Shown here: piece after piece, positions 1 to 7,972 of the stretch
Position numbering within the stretch: the stretch's first letter is position 1
Layout of the letters: each line of letters begins with the position of its first letter
Source: Spirochaetia bacterium
GTDB taxonomy: Bacteria; Spirochaetota; Spirochaetia; Treponematales; Breznakiellaceae
Direction: 5' to 3'
Length of the DNA stretch: 26,556 nt
Assembly (NCBI GenBank): GCA_025997715.1
Contig: BNUY01000024.1
Coordinates: 1-26,556, forward strand
Position numbers and translations under genes: made by a program
Notes under the pieces: generated by a model
Told to the model about the DNA's origin: nothing
What the model saw: only the letters and a program-made list of their open reading frames with translations
The model's database searches: none

Positions 1-684
1 AGGGGGAGTAATCTCACCGATATTGAGCAACATATACCTTCACGAAGTGCTGGACAAGTGGTTTGTGGAAATGGTAAAGCCCTGCCTCAAAGGGAGAGCA
101 TTTATGGTGCGATATGCGGATGATGCATCGGAAACTACCGTTTCCGCCATCGGCTGTGAGCTGCAAGAGGATGCGAACCGGATAATGAAGGTCTTGCCCC
201 TCCGGTTTGCAAAGTATGGACTAACCATACATCCCGAAAAGACAAAACTAATTGACTTCACGGCACCACAGGGAAACAACCGGAAAGGGAAGGGCAGCTT
301 CACGTTTCTTGGCTTCAAACATTTTTGGAAGAAGTCGAGGAAAGGCAAAGGGTTGTATACCACAAAACAGACAGCAAACGGTTGGCGTCGAACCTTTGGT
401 TCGCAGCAACGGCGGCAATTACCCAATGGTGTAGGCGCTTTCGGGATACGCCGCAAAAAGAACAACATGCAATGCTGGCGGCAAAACTGAAAGGACATTA
501 CGCATACTACGGGATTACGGGCAACTATAAGAGCATAGCGCTATTTTATCATTTAGTTCAGGTGGTATGGCTAAAATGGCTCAACCGCCGGTCTAACCGA
601 AAATCCTATACCTGGGAGCGATTTGCGGAGTACTTGAAACAGTTCCCCCTACCAGCACCCAGGATTGTACACTCATATGGTTAA
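1..684 (+). pseudogene. ltrA-like: Group II intron reverse transcriptase/maturase, 5'-truncated by the window and frameshifted
   Basis: The frame is open from base 2 and starts mid-domain with GGVISPILSNIYLHEVLD, the segment before the polymerase active site. The catalytic YADD box follows (RYADDASE, about base 110-130), then FLGFKHFW. At about 345-380 the family similarity passes from this frame to the next one, where KTDSKRLASNL, QWCRR, LKGHYAYYGITGN and the C-terminal PLPAPRIVHSYG are found, ending at 684. This is the maturase (domain X) part. The frame change fits loss of one base. The split is read directly from the sequence; a sequencing error is the alternative. The protein normally splices its host intron and reverse-transcribes it into new sites. 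It lacks the features of a diversity-generating retroelement RT as far as visible. Confidence 0.85.
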
Positions 685-777
685 GCGAATCTTTTACCAG
701 AGGAGCCGGATGCCTTAATTGGGCATGTCCGGATCTGTGGGGGTTCCGGGTGGGTGACTGCCCGGTTCTACCCGACC
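1..777 (+). mobile_element. Group II intron, 3' part (5' end outside window), probably decaying
   Basis: The 3' portion of a group II intron: the end of an intron-encoded reverse transcriptase/maturase reading frame (to 684), then RNA domains V and VI. Domain V lies at about 703-737, beginning GAGCCGGATGCC with the return strand GGGCAT-GT-CCGGATC, so the two-base bulge is present. Domain VI follows as a GC-rich hairpin ending in the typical tail CTACCCGACC at 768-777. The domain V loop is TTAATT rather than a GNRA tetraloop, and the usual G-U pair next to the catalytic AGC triad is a G-A opposition. Together with the frameshift in the protein this suggests an inactive copy. The intron class cannot be assigned from this fragment. 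Confidence 0.8.
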
Positions 778-858
778 GGGCCGCATGCATCCGGTTTCCC
801 TGCGTCGGGAGACCTATTCAGGCCCCCTGGGGCCGGGCTCCCAGAGCAGACTCCCCGG

Positions 859-1107
859 CTAGCATGAGCGCCCGGCATGCCCCTCTCCCCCCGGCTTTAC
901 CGACATGCCCCCCTCTTTTTTAGCCTCCCCCCGGTCCTTGATGTCCGCGATACCGATGAATACCGCGATGAGGCCGATAAAGGCCGCTATGACCGGCAGG
1001 CAGCCCCGGAGAAAGGCCAGCACTTCCCCCCACCAGCCAAGGCCCGCGGGCAGGACCGCGCAAACCGCCGCGGCGATAATCACCAATCCAAGAATCAACG
1101 CTTTCAT
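859..1107 (-). CDS. Small membrane protein, two transmembrane segments, unknown function
   Basis: About 82 residues. The start is placed at the ATG at 1107 (MKALILGLVIIAAAV) because GGAGGG lies 4 bases upstream on the minus strand; a longer frame from a TTG would begin inside that ribosome-binding site. Two hydrophobic stretches (residues about 2-25 and 35-55) are joined by a short loop containing GWWGE. The C-terminal 25 residues are charged and glycine-rich. It directly follows the minus-strand gene ending at 1123, so the two are probably one transcript. No family is recognised; it could be an inner-membrane accessory protein. Confidence 0.6.
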   Translation of the reverse strand: MKALILGLVIIAAAVCAVLPAGLGWWGEVLAFLRGCLPVIAAFIGLIAVFIGIADIKDRGEAKKEGGMSVKPGGEGHAGRSC

Positions 1108-1122
1108 TATACCCTCCAATAG

Positions 1123-1425
1123 TTAATGCCGAAATTTGCGGATAACCATAAGCAAAAATGCGGCTATGTAGAAACATGCCGGCAGATTGGACAGTATCAG
1201 GGTGGGCAGCGGGATGGAACCCACCATGAGAACCATTCCCTCGAAGCTTATGCCAAATATGCCAAGAATGACGTATACGGTTTCGGCATAGGCCGCTATG
1301 GTCCCGATAACCATGAGCATCCAGGCCGCATCCCTGGTTTTTGCCCAGAGCATGATGGCAAAAAAAGCCGCCAGGGCTCCTAAAATCAGGCGGCTTGATA
1401 GGTAGATCAGTTCCCCACTATCCAT
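1123..1425 (-). CDS. Small polytopic membrane protein, unknown function
   Basis: About 100 residues from the ATG at 1425 (MDSGELIYLSS). A TTG at 1461 would add 12 polar residues but has no better ribosome-binding site. Three to four hydrophobic segments span nearly the whole protein, with a basic end (MVIRKFRH) that would sit in the cytoplasm. It is followed 15 bases later by the second small membrane protein, which has its own strong ribosome-binding site. Both are divergent from the DctP-like gene at 1538, with about 110 bases between the starts. No recognised domain; the neighbour suggests a possible link to transport, but that is only inference. Confidence 0.6.
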   Translation of the reverse strand: MDSGELIYLSSRLILGALAAFFAIMLWAKTRDAAWMLMVIGTIAAYAETVYVILGIFGISFEGMVLMVGSIPLPTLILSNLPACFYIAAFLLMVIRKFRH

Positions 1426-1472
1426 GGCTTTAGTATTATCAGTTGGGGGGGAGAATTTCAAGGGTATCCACG

Positions 1473-1501
1473 TTGACGGGATAAGGATAAAGCGATACTC
1501 T
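1473..1501 (+). promoter_or_regulatory. Possible promoter of the dctP-like gene
   Basis: TTGACG, a 17-base spacer, then TACTCT. The -35 matches 5 of 6 consensus bases and the -10 only 3 of 6. The spacing and position (about 35 bases before the start codon) are right, but the weak -10 keeps this tentative. Confidence 0.35.
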
Positions 1502-1537
1502 TTTATCTACTGAAGTAAGAATTAAGGAATGATGGGA

Positions 1538-2575
1538 ATGAAAAAATCCTGGTATAGCGTGTTAATGTGCCTTGTCTGTCTTTGCGGGGCCGGTTCGGTA
1601 TTCGCGGGTCCTCAGGGCGAATCCGCCCCTGCGGCTCCGCAGACAATCACCATCAAAATGGCGTCCCTGGTTCCCGAAAATACCCCCTGGGGAGCGGCCT
1701 TTAACCGGATGGCGGCGGACTGGAAGAGGATAACCAACGGCGAAGTGGAACTGGTGGTATACCATAACGGTATTGCGGGGAACGAGGCCGATGTGCTGAG
1801 GAAGCTCAAGATGAACCAACTCCAGGCGGCGGTTTTAAGCACCCTTGGGCTCAATACCATTACCCCGGGAATTATGACCCTGAGCGTACCCTTCCTTGTC
1901 AGGGATAATACGGAACTGGATCTGGTATTGAATGATTTGAAGCCGGAACTGGAAAATCAGATCAGCGCCCAGGGCTTTTATACCCTGGCCTGGTCAAAGG
2001 TAGGGTGGGTCAAGTTCTTTTCCAAGGCGCCGGTCTTTGTTCCCGATGACCTGAAACGGCAGAAACTGGGGACCGACGAGAATGAACCGGCCCTGATGGA
2101 CGCCTTAAAGGCTATGGGTTTTCAACTGGTTCCGGTGAACATGAATCAAGTCCTGATCAACCTCAACGGCGGGATGATTGATGCGGTATACCAGAGCCCG
2201 GTCATAGCGGGAGGGTTGCAACTATTCGGCGTGGCAAAGAACATGGCGAATATTAACGTAGCGCCCTTTATGGGGGCTGTTGTCTTTAACGGAGCCGCAT
2301 GGCGCTCTATACCGGAAAAGTATAAGCCGGAACTGATTCGGAGCGCCAGGGAAATGGAGCAGAGCTTTGATACTTCCATTCAAGCGCTTGAGGATGAGGT
2401 AATTGATACCATGCACCGGTACGGGCTGGTGATCAACGAGCTTACGCCGGCCCAGAAACAGCTCTGGTACGATACGTCAAACCAGATTGTCCCTTCTTTT
2501 ATGGGTACGCCTGTTAACCAGGCAATGTTTAGAAGAATGGAGACGCTTCTTAAAGCTCACCGGGCGGGACGGTAA
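1538..2575 (+). CDS. TRAP-type transporter periplasmic substrate-binding protein, DctP family
   Basis: 345 residues from the ATG at 1538. AAGGA at 1524-1528 lies 9 bases upstream; the ATGs at 1529 and 1532 are too close to it. Residues 1-24 form a signal peptide with a likely cleavage after SVFA. The mature protein has the DctP layout: IKMASLVPENTPWGAAF at its start, the GNEADVLRKLKMNQLQAAVLS segment in the first third, and GGMIDAVYQSP followed by GLQLFGVAKNM in the second half. DctP proteins capture small organic acids in the periplasm and hand them to DctQ/DctM permeases. No permease or TPR partner lies in the window. It resembles treponemal P31-type proteins, whose ligand may not be a simple dicarboxylate. 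Its last 26 bases overlap the opposite-strand gene at 2550. Confidence 0.85.
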   Translation: MKKSWYSVLMCLVCLCGAGSVFAGPQGESAPAAPQTITIKMASLVPENTPWGAAFNRMAADWKRITNGEVELVVYHNGIAGNEADVLRKLKMNQLQAAVLSTLGLNTITPGIMTLSVPFLVRDNTELDLVLNDLKPELENQISAQGFYTLAWSKVGWVKFFSKAPVFVPDDLKRQKLGTDENEPALMDALKAMGFQLVPVNMNQVLINLNGGMIDAVYQSPVIAGGLQLFGVAKNMANINVAPFMGAVVFNGAAWRSIPEKYKPELIRSAREMEQSFDTSIQALEDEVIDTMHRYGLVINELTPAQKQLWYDTSNQIVPSFMGTPVNQAMFRRMETLLKAHRAGR

Positions 2576-3428
2576 AACATTTCGCCAGCTTCGCTTCCTC
2601 CCCCGCCGACAGTACCCCCGGCAGCATAAGCGGCTGGTCCTGTGCTGGGGGGATAAGGAAGCCCTGTTCCAGAAAATGCTTAAAAATTTCCGCATAGACG
2701 TACTCGTCTGCGGTTTCATCCACCATGTCTGCGCCGCAGTAAAGGTATATGCCCCGCCTTTGCCACACACTTTTTGTAAGGGCCTCCTCTATGCGGGGAT
2801 AGTGTACGCGTCCACGGGCCGGTGTTGCGGCGATAAGGTCGTAGACACTGCGGGTTGCGGCGGCCAGGGTAAGCGGGGATAGCAGTTCCGAAGCGGGAAA
2901 GGCAGTGTCGGCTTCCTGCAGGGTGGACGGCAGAACCAGGACTCGGGGGGCGTCGGGCCAGGGCAGGGGGAGTACCGGGATAAGGGGGCGGTCCGGGGGC
3001 AGGTCCAGGAAGGGCCGCCACCGTATTGGTGTGGGTGCCGGGGGCAGCGGGGACAGTGCCGGGTCGGAGAAAGATGCATCCTCCGGGACAGAGCAGCCGC
3101 CGGCTGCCAGGGCATGGCGGAGCGCAGTATCGCTGCGGTAGAAACGAAAGGTCAGGCCGGTGGTTCCGCCGGTACCGGCGCCTGCAAAAAGGCTGGACAG
3201 GGCTTTGATGAGACGCTTTTCCTGGGGATGGGGAAGGGGGGCGAAAAGACCCCGTTCGGCGGTGTTTTTCAGTGTCCGGAGCAGCCCCGCCGGGGTGTGG
3301 CCCAAAATCGCGGCGCCGCCATACTGCCAAAGGTCAACCAGGCGGCGGCCATTTTGGGTGTAAAGGCGGAAGTCACGGGCCCGGAGTATGGGCGGGACAA
3401 GGCGCAACAGCGGCTTGTTATGCATCAT
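2550..3428 (-). CDS. Unknown protein with a short region like class III aminotransferases
   Basis: 292 residues. Residues about 15-60 (RDFRLYTQNGRRLVDLWQYGG, then AILGHTP) resemble the N-terminal start of class III PLP-dependent aminotransferases such as glutamate-1-semialdehyde aminomutase, where the cofactor-binding fold opens. The protein is far shorter than those enzymes (about 430 residues). I see no catalytic lysine segment, and the middle is a proline-rich stretch (residues 125-160). It may be a degenerate or re-purposed relative. The ATG lies inside the 3' end of the helicase gene (11-base overlap, ATGATGCATAA), so the two are translated from one mRNA. Its 3' end overlaps the convergent dctP-like gene by 26 bases. 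Confidence 0.55.
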   Translation of the reverse strand: MMHNKPLLRLVPPILRARDFRLYTQNGRRLVDLWQYGGAAILGHTPAGLLRTLKNTAERGLFAPLPHPQEKRLIKALSSLFAGAGTGGTTGLTFRFYRSDTALRHALAAGGCSVPEDASFSDPALSPLPPAPTPIRWRPFLDLPPDRPLIPVLPLPWPDAPRVLVLPSTLQEADTAFPASELLSPLTLAAATRSVYDLIAATPARGRVHYPRIEEALTKSVWQRRGIYLYCGADMVDETADEYVYAEIFKHFLEQGFLIPPAQDQPLMLPGVLSAGEEAKLAKCFTVPPGEL

Positions 3429-5796
3429 TACCTATCTTCGTATACTTTGAGCTTTGGTGCAGGCTGAGAAAACGAATATCCTTTCCGGTTTCAAACTTGA
3501 CCCGGATTACCGGCCCCTCATCGCTTTCCCGGATTTCCATTACCGCGCCGTACCCTTGATCATCGTGGAATACCCGGTCCCCTACTTTCCAGCGGCCGTC
3601 CGATGATGCGACAGGGGCTTTGGTTTGTACACCACCCGAACCGTAGCTCGCAACCCCACGCTTGGTGAAACCATAAGGGGCCTTTCCCAGGACCCGCAGC
3701 GCCTTTTTGTCCGCTTCGCCCAGAAAAAGTGAGGGCTCCATGGGCATGGTACGGCCAAACATGCGGCGCATGGCGCAGGACGTCAGGTAGAGCTCGTCCA
3801 TTGCCCGTGTTGCGCCCACGTAGAAGAGGCGGCGCTCCTCCTCCAGGTCATCACCATTTTTGTCGTCCCGGGGGAAGACCCCCTGTTCAATGCCGGTCAT
3901 GATCACCCGGTGGAATTCCAGGCCCTTGGTATTGTGCACCGTGATGAGCGTTACTACCCCACGTTCCTCTTCGTCCCCAGCAGGTCCCTGTTCTATAGAA
4001 CGATCCAGCTCAATATGCTCCAGGAATTCCAGCAGCCCCGAATGGGTAGCGGGGTAGATGCTGGCGGCGTTGGCCAGTTCCTGGAGATTAGCGATACGCT
4101 GCTGCCCGGTGATGTCATCGTGGGTCAGGTGGTATTCCCCAATTCCCGAATCCTCGATGAGCCGTACCACACAGGGCGAAAGCCCTTCTCCGGCGGCCAG
4201 GGGATTCCCGCCGTCCCGCTTGCGGCCTTTTTTGGAATGTTTTTCCAGTTTTTCGACAGCCTTGTTTCCGGCGGATTTGCCCCCCGTAGTATTACTGTTT
4301 TCCGGTACAGCGTCGTCCGGGGTTAGTAGAAACAGACCCCCATCCAGAGCCTTGAAGAAAGCCGCAACCCCGGAATGGGCCTTGGCGCTTAGGGCCGGCA
4401 TGATCCGCCGGGCCGCTTCGGCGATATCCCCTGCGCTGCCATCGGTTATGCCGCCTATGGTAGCCTCCCCCACGATGCGATCAACCGTAGCGGGTCCAAC
4501 GCCGCGGGTCGGTTTGTTCACCACCCGGCGGAAGGCGATCTCGTCACGGGGGTTCACCAGGAAGGAGAGAAGGGCAAGGGCATCCTTGATTTCTTCCCGC
4601 TCGTAGAACTTGAGGGAGCCCACCACCCGGTAGGGAATACGGCGGCGGAGGAATTCGGTTTCGAAGCCCAGGGATTGGGCGTTGGTGCGGTAAAGGATTG
4701 CCCAATCGGAGTAGAGAGCCCTACCGGTCTGAGCGCCGGGGGGCGCAGCTTCCTTGTGTTTCCCGGCGTTTCCGGCTTTCGGAGGATTTACGGAATTTTC
4801 GATCAGCTCCGCGCAGAAGGCCGCCTCGGCATCCTGATCCGGGAGGAAAGCCAGGGTCGGGGTTTTGCCGGGTCCCCGGTGGGCGACGAGGGTTTTCCCC
4901 AGGCGGCCTTCGTTGTGGTCCACCACCGAGGAGGCCAGGTCCAGGATGGGGGAAAAGGACCGGTAGTTCCGTTCCAGCCGGATGATGTCGGCCCCCGCAA
5001 AGCGGTCGGGGAATTCCAGGATGTTCCGCACCTCCGCTCCCCGGAAGCGGTAGATGGACTGGTCGTCGTCCCCCACGACGCAGATGTAGGTGGAGGGGCC
5101 GCAGAGTGTTTTGAGCAATTCAAACTGGGCGATATTTGAGTCCTGATATTCGTCCACCATGATGACCCGGAACCGGTCCCGAAACCGCTGGGTCACCTCG
5201 GGGTTGGCGCGGAGTATGTCCACGGGTTTTTTTATCAGATCCCCGAAATCAACGTTCCCGATCTGGGCCAGCCGTTCCTCGTATTGGGCATAGATACGGC
5301 GAAATTCCTTCCGGTGATCTATCAGGGCCAGTTCCGGGTCATCCGGTGAAAGGAAGTAGTCCTTGGCCCGGGCAATGGCGTGGGCGGTCTGCTTCACCGT
5401 TGCCTTTGGAAGATCCGGCAGGAGGGTGGCGAGCAGGGCCACCGAGTCGTCATCATCATAAATAACAAAGTTGGAAGGGAGACCACCAAGGTTTCCGTTA
5501 CGCCGGAGAAACCAGGCCCCGAAGGAGTGGAAGGTCCGCAGCATGGCAAAACCCGCCCGGTCGTCGATGAGCCGCGCCCGGTCCGCCATTTCCCGGGCCG
5601 CCTTATTGGTAAAGGTCACCGCCAGGATGGAACGCGGGTCCAGCCCCTGCTCCCGAATGAGCCAGGCGATCTTTGTGGTGATAACCCGGGTTTTCCCCGA
5701 ACCTGCCCCGGCCAGGATCAGCAGGGGTTTTCCGGTATGGAGCACCGCCGCACGCTGTTCCGGGTTGAGGGCTTCCAGATAGGGGGGGGTGGTCAT
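3418..5796 (-). CDS. pcrA: UvrD/PcrA/Rep-family superfamily 1 DNA helicase
   Basis: 792 residues with the full set of SF1A helicase motifs in order: Q-motif LNPEQRAAV (10-18), Walker A AGAGSGKT (29-36), motif Ia TFTNKAAREM, Walker B VDEYQDSN (about 215), motif III GDDDQSIYRFRGA, motif IV RLERNYRS, motif V TVHNTKGLEFHRV and motif VI EEERRLFYVGATRA. The C-terminal 55 residues (KVGDRVFHDDQGYGAVMEI) match the Tudor-like tail of PcrA/UvrD that contacts RNA polymerase. It unwinds DNA 3'-5' in repair and replication restart. A basic low-complexity insert (around residues 480-530) sits in domain 2B. The minus strand upstream of the ATG reads TATACTCCTCCT, which is not a ribosome-binding site, so a very short leader is possible. 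Eight C bases occur just after the start codon. Confidence 0.93.
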   Translation of the reverse strand: MTTPPYLEALNPEQRAAVLHTGKPLLILAGAGSGKTRVITTKIAWLIREQGLDPRSILAVTFTNKAAREMADRARLIDDRAGFAMLRTFHSFGAWFLRRNGNLGGLPSNFVIYDDDDSVALLATLLPDLPKATVKQTAHAIARAKDYFLSPDDPELALIDHRKEFRRIYAQYEERLAQIGNVDFGDLIKKPVDILRANPEVTQRFRDRFRVIMVDEYQDSNIAQFELLKTLCGPSTYICVVGDDDQSIYRFRGAEVRNILEFPDRFAGADIIRLERNYRSFSPILDLASSVVDHNEGRLGKTLVAHRGPGKTPTLAFLPDQDAEAAFCAELIENSVNPPKAGNAGKHKEAAPPGAQTGRALYSDWAILYRTNAQSLGFETEFLRRRIPYRVVGSLKFYEREEIKDALALLSFLVNPRDEIAFRRVVNKPTRGVGPATVDRIVGEATIGGITDGSAGDIAEAARRIMPALSAKAHSGVAAFFKALDGGLFLLTPDDAVPENSNTTGGKSAGNKAVEKLEKHSKKGRKRDGGNPLAAGEGLSPCVVRLIEDSGIGEYHLTHDDITGQQRIANLQELANAASIYPATHSGLLEFLEHIELDRSIEQGPAGDEEERGVVTLITVHNTKGLEFHRVIMTGIEQGVFPRDDKNGDDLEEERRLFYVGATRAMDELYLTSCAMRRMFGRTMPMEPSLFLGEADKKALRVLGKAPYGFTKRGVASYGSGGVQTKAPVASSDGRWKVGDRVFHDDQGYGAVMEIRESDEGPVIRVKFETGKDIRFLSLHQSSKYTKIGNDA

Positions 5797-5856
5797 AGGA
5801 GGAGTATAGCATAGTTAGGGGGAAATGGGGAGTAACGATTCCTGACTATTTTTCTC

Positions 5857-7425
5857 TCACTCGCCAATCTTCCATTCGCCCAGGGTGTGTTTTTCGTTAT
5901 CGAACACCACCCCGGTCTTTACCAGCTTCTTCCCCCCGGCGGTAAAGGGAATAAGATAGCCCTTGTCGTCTATTTGTGTAAGCGCTTCCATTGCAGTGCC
6001 ATTACCGGAAAGCTTAAACTCAAAGCAATACACCGCGTCCGTCATGGTAACAACCACATCGGCGCGGCCTGCGGCGCATTGCAGTTCCGCCTGGGCAAAC
6101 TGGCCCATAAGGCGTATCAACAGATAAAATAATGACTGGTAATGGTATTCACTCTGTTCTTTTACCGGGTAGGGGATGCTGTAAAATAAAGCCTTCAGGC
6201 GGGTCAGGAATTTTTCGATATTCCCCGTATCCAAATCCTCTATAAACTTTCCCACATAAAACCCCTGGCTTTCCTGTACCGGAGGCAAATACACCCGCAG
6301 CAGTTCTTCCAGAAAACCATATTCCACTTCTTCATTGGGGAACCCCAGGACATATTTACCCCTTTGGGAATCGTAATCCTTTATGGTCAGGTAGCCGCTC
6401 TGATAGAGCAGGGGTATGGGATTGCCGCCAGTCGCCCGGTAATCGGTGAGAGAATTTTCCGTGACAGTAACATCCCTGGTGTATTCCAGCAGGTTGATAT
6501 TATGGTTCTTAATTTCCTTTAACAGGACGCTGGGGGTTCCGGTCTCGAACCAGTAATAGCCGAATTTTTGGTCCGCCAGGGTATTTAACACCCCAAAGGG
6601 ATTAAACATCCCCTCCGCACCGGGAACAAAATGATAGCCATTGTAGAGCCGCTGCATCTTCGCCAGGGCTTCGTCGTAACTCAGGTTGTTTTCTTCCGCC
6701 AGGGCATCCAGTTCCGGCCTAAAATTATCAACCAGTTCCTCTGCGGAAATGCCGCAGATATTCGCAAAGTTCTTGTTCAGGCTCATATCCCTCAGCTGAT
6801 TCAAATCACTAAAGACGCTCACCTTGGAAAATTTGGTAACCCCCGTAAGCAGCACAAAGCGCAGGTACTGGTCCGAGGACTTGAGAATACTGTAGAAGCT
6901 GCCCAGGGCCATCCGCATCTCCTCAAGGAATTCGCTCTTGTCCAGATTCTGAACCAGGGGCTTGTCATATTCGTCTATTAGGACCACCACCTTCTTTCCG
7001 GATTTCTCAGCTGCCCGGCGGAGAAGACCCTGGAACCGGGCGCCGGGAGTATTCCCCGCATCCGGCGGATTTTTTCCCCACTGTTCTTCCGGGAGGGCTA
7101 AATTAGCTTCCAGTTCCGAATCAAGCCCCTCAAGGCTGTTGTATCTTCCGCCGCTCAGGTCAATGTGGAATACCGGGTGTACCGGCCAGTCCTGTTCCAG
7201 ATCCGCTATGGCTAATCCCTCAAACAGTTCCTTTTTCCCCTGGAAATAGTACTTCAAGGTGGATTGCAGCAGGCTCTTGCCGAAACGCCGGGGGCGGCCC
7301 AGAAAACACTGGGTTCCCTCGTTTGCCAGCCGGTAGACCAGGGCGGTTTTATCCACATAGACAAAACCGCCGGTTCTGATTTTTTCAAAGTCCTGTACCC
7401 CAATGGGCATTTTTCGAAGATTCAT
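5857..7425 (-). CDS. AAA-ATPase-like protein with C-terminal DUF1703 PD-(D/E)XK nuclease domain
   Basis: 522 residues from the ATG at 7425 (MNLRKMPIGVQDFEKIR), which matches the usual N-terminus of this family; the open frame extends 37 codons further but overlaps the regulator gene. It has the typical VYVDKTALVYRL segment, a modified P-loop FLGRPRRFGKSLL (41-53), Walker B VVVLIDEYDKPL (about 150) and a second ATPase motif LLTGVTKFSK. The C-terminal domain has ADVVVTMTDAVYCFEFKLSG, the D...E-x-K signature of PD-(D/E)XK nucleases. The family is greatly expanded in Treponema, Bacteroides and other host-associated bacteria; its role is unproven, with mobile-element or defence functions suspected. 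It starts 4 bases after the stop of the XRE gene, so it is co-transcribed with it. Confidence 0.85.
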   Translation of the reverse strand: MNLRKMPIGVQDFEKIRTGGFVYVDKTALVYRLANEGTQCFLGRPRRFGKSLLQSTLKYYFQGKKELFEGLAIADLEQDWPVHPVFHIDLSGGRYNSLEGLDSELEANLALPEEQWGKNPPDAGNTPGARFQGLLRRAAEKSGKKVVVLIDEYDKPLVQNLDKSEFLEEMRMALGSFYSILKSSDQYLRFVLLTGVTKFSKVSVFSDLNQLRDMSLNKNFANICGISAEELVDNFRPELDALAEENNLSYDEALAKMQRLYNGYHFVPGAEGMFNPFGVLNTLADQKFGYYWFETGTPSVLLKEIKNHNINLLEYTRDVTVTENSLTDYRATGGNPIPLLYQSGYLTIKDYDSQRGKYVLGFPNEEVEYGFLEELLRVYLPPVQESQGFYVGKFIEDLDTGNIEKFLTRLKALFYSIPYPVKEQSEYHYQSLFYLLIRLMGQFAQAELQCAAGRADVVVTMTDAVYCFEFKLSGNGTAMEALTQIDDKGYLIPFTAGGKKLVKTGVVFDNEKHTLGEWKIGE

Positions 7426-7429
7426 GGTT

Positions 7430-7840
7430 CTAGTATAGGGCATTTGGAGGGAAATTGCCAGGAGAACTTCCGGGCTGTCCGGCCGGGTTTTCTGCCGGCG
7501 GTTCGGCGTTGAGCGTTTTTTCCAGCCCCTGTCCAATGGCTAATAGAATCAGGTCGGTAAAAGCGCCCTTGCCCTCAGGGGTGAGTTTCGCATAAAACTC
7601 CCGTGCTTCTCTATTTATGGCAGAAAGCGACCGGTCCTCCTTAAAAAACTGGTAGGGCTCCACCTTCAGCACCCCGGCGATTTTTTCGACCATTTCTATA
7701 GAAGGGAATTTTCTGCCTATTTCGATTTCCCCGATGTAGCTTGCGGCGGTATCACACTTTTCCGCCAGTTTCATCTGCGAAAGTCCCTGGGATTTTCTGA
7801 TTTTCTTCAAATTCCGGATGAAAATGTCCCTCAGACTCAT
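7430..7840 (-). CDS. XRE-family helix-turn-helix transcriptional regulator
   Basis: 136 residues. Residues 8-66 form a Cro/CI-type helix-turn-helix: IRNLKKIRKSQGLSQMKLAEKC, then SYIGEIEIGRKFPSIEMVEKIA and the closing VEPYQFF. The remaining 70 residues are a short helical region (REAREFYAKLTPEGKGAFTDLI) and a proline-rich tail. The gene is immediately upstream of the AAA-ATPase/nuclease gene, with 4 bases between them, so it most likely controls that operon and itself. Two copies of CTAATAGCT lie between it and the divergent transglutaminase gene and are candidate operators. No ribosome-binding site is evident. Confidence 0.85.
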   Translation of the reverse strand: MSLRDIFIRNLKKIRKSQGLSQMKLAEKCDTAASYIGEIEIGRKFPSIEMVEKIAGVLKVEPYQFFKEDRSLSAINREAREFYAKLTPEGKGAFTDLILLAIGQGLEKTLNAEPPAENPAGQPGSSPGNFPPNALY

Positions 7841-7848
7841 ATTTTATG

Positions 7849-7921
7849 CTAATAGCTAGTAAATGGGCTTTACAATGAGCTATAGACTGATTAAAATGTA
7901 GTATTTAGTTACCTAATAGCT
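7849..7921. promoter_or_regulatory. Pair of 9-base direct repeats (CTAATAGCT), candidate operators
   Basis: CTAATAGCT occurs at 7849-7857 and again at 7913-7921, 64 bases apart, about six helical turns. The first copy is 9 bases upstream of the XRE start codon; the second touches the -35 box of the divergent transglutaminase-like gene. This placement fits autoregulation plus control of the divergent gene by the XRE protein. The repeat is seen directly; the binding is inference. Confidence 0.4.
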
Positions 7922-7949
7922 TGCATTATTTTTGGATATGGGGTATAAT
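7921..7949 (+). promoter_or_regulatory. Sigma70-type promoter of the transglutaminase-like gene
   Basis: TTGCAT, exactly 17 bases, then a perfect TATAAT (7944-7949). Transcription should start near 7956, giving a short leader that holds the GAGGA ribosome-binding site at 7962-7966. Confidence 0.7.
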
Positions 7950-7972
7950 GGATGGATAAGTGAGGAATGGCT

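Noticed and set aside
1..684. Reverse transcriptase of a diversity-generating retroelement that would serve the SUMF1-like gene
   Set aside because: The maturase C-terminus and the following domains V and VI identify a group II intron; it is also frameshifted and 25 kb away.
821..834. Terminator at the perfect palindrome GGCCCC-CT-GGGGCC
   Set aside because: The loop is two bases and no T-tract follows on either strand; it may be only a GC-rich palindrome downstream of the small membrane-protein genes.
2716..3330. Alternative 204-codon minus-strand frame inside the aminotransferase-like gene
   Set aside because: Pro/Arg-rich composition is typical of an out-of-frame reading; the coupled start and the DLWQYGG similarity support the other frame.
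3860..5814. Plus-strand frames of 100-180 codons opposite the helicase
   Set aside because: They are GC-rich shadow frames lacking ribosome-binding sites and recognisable protein features; the minus-strand helicase explains the region.
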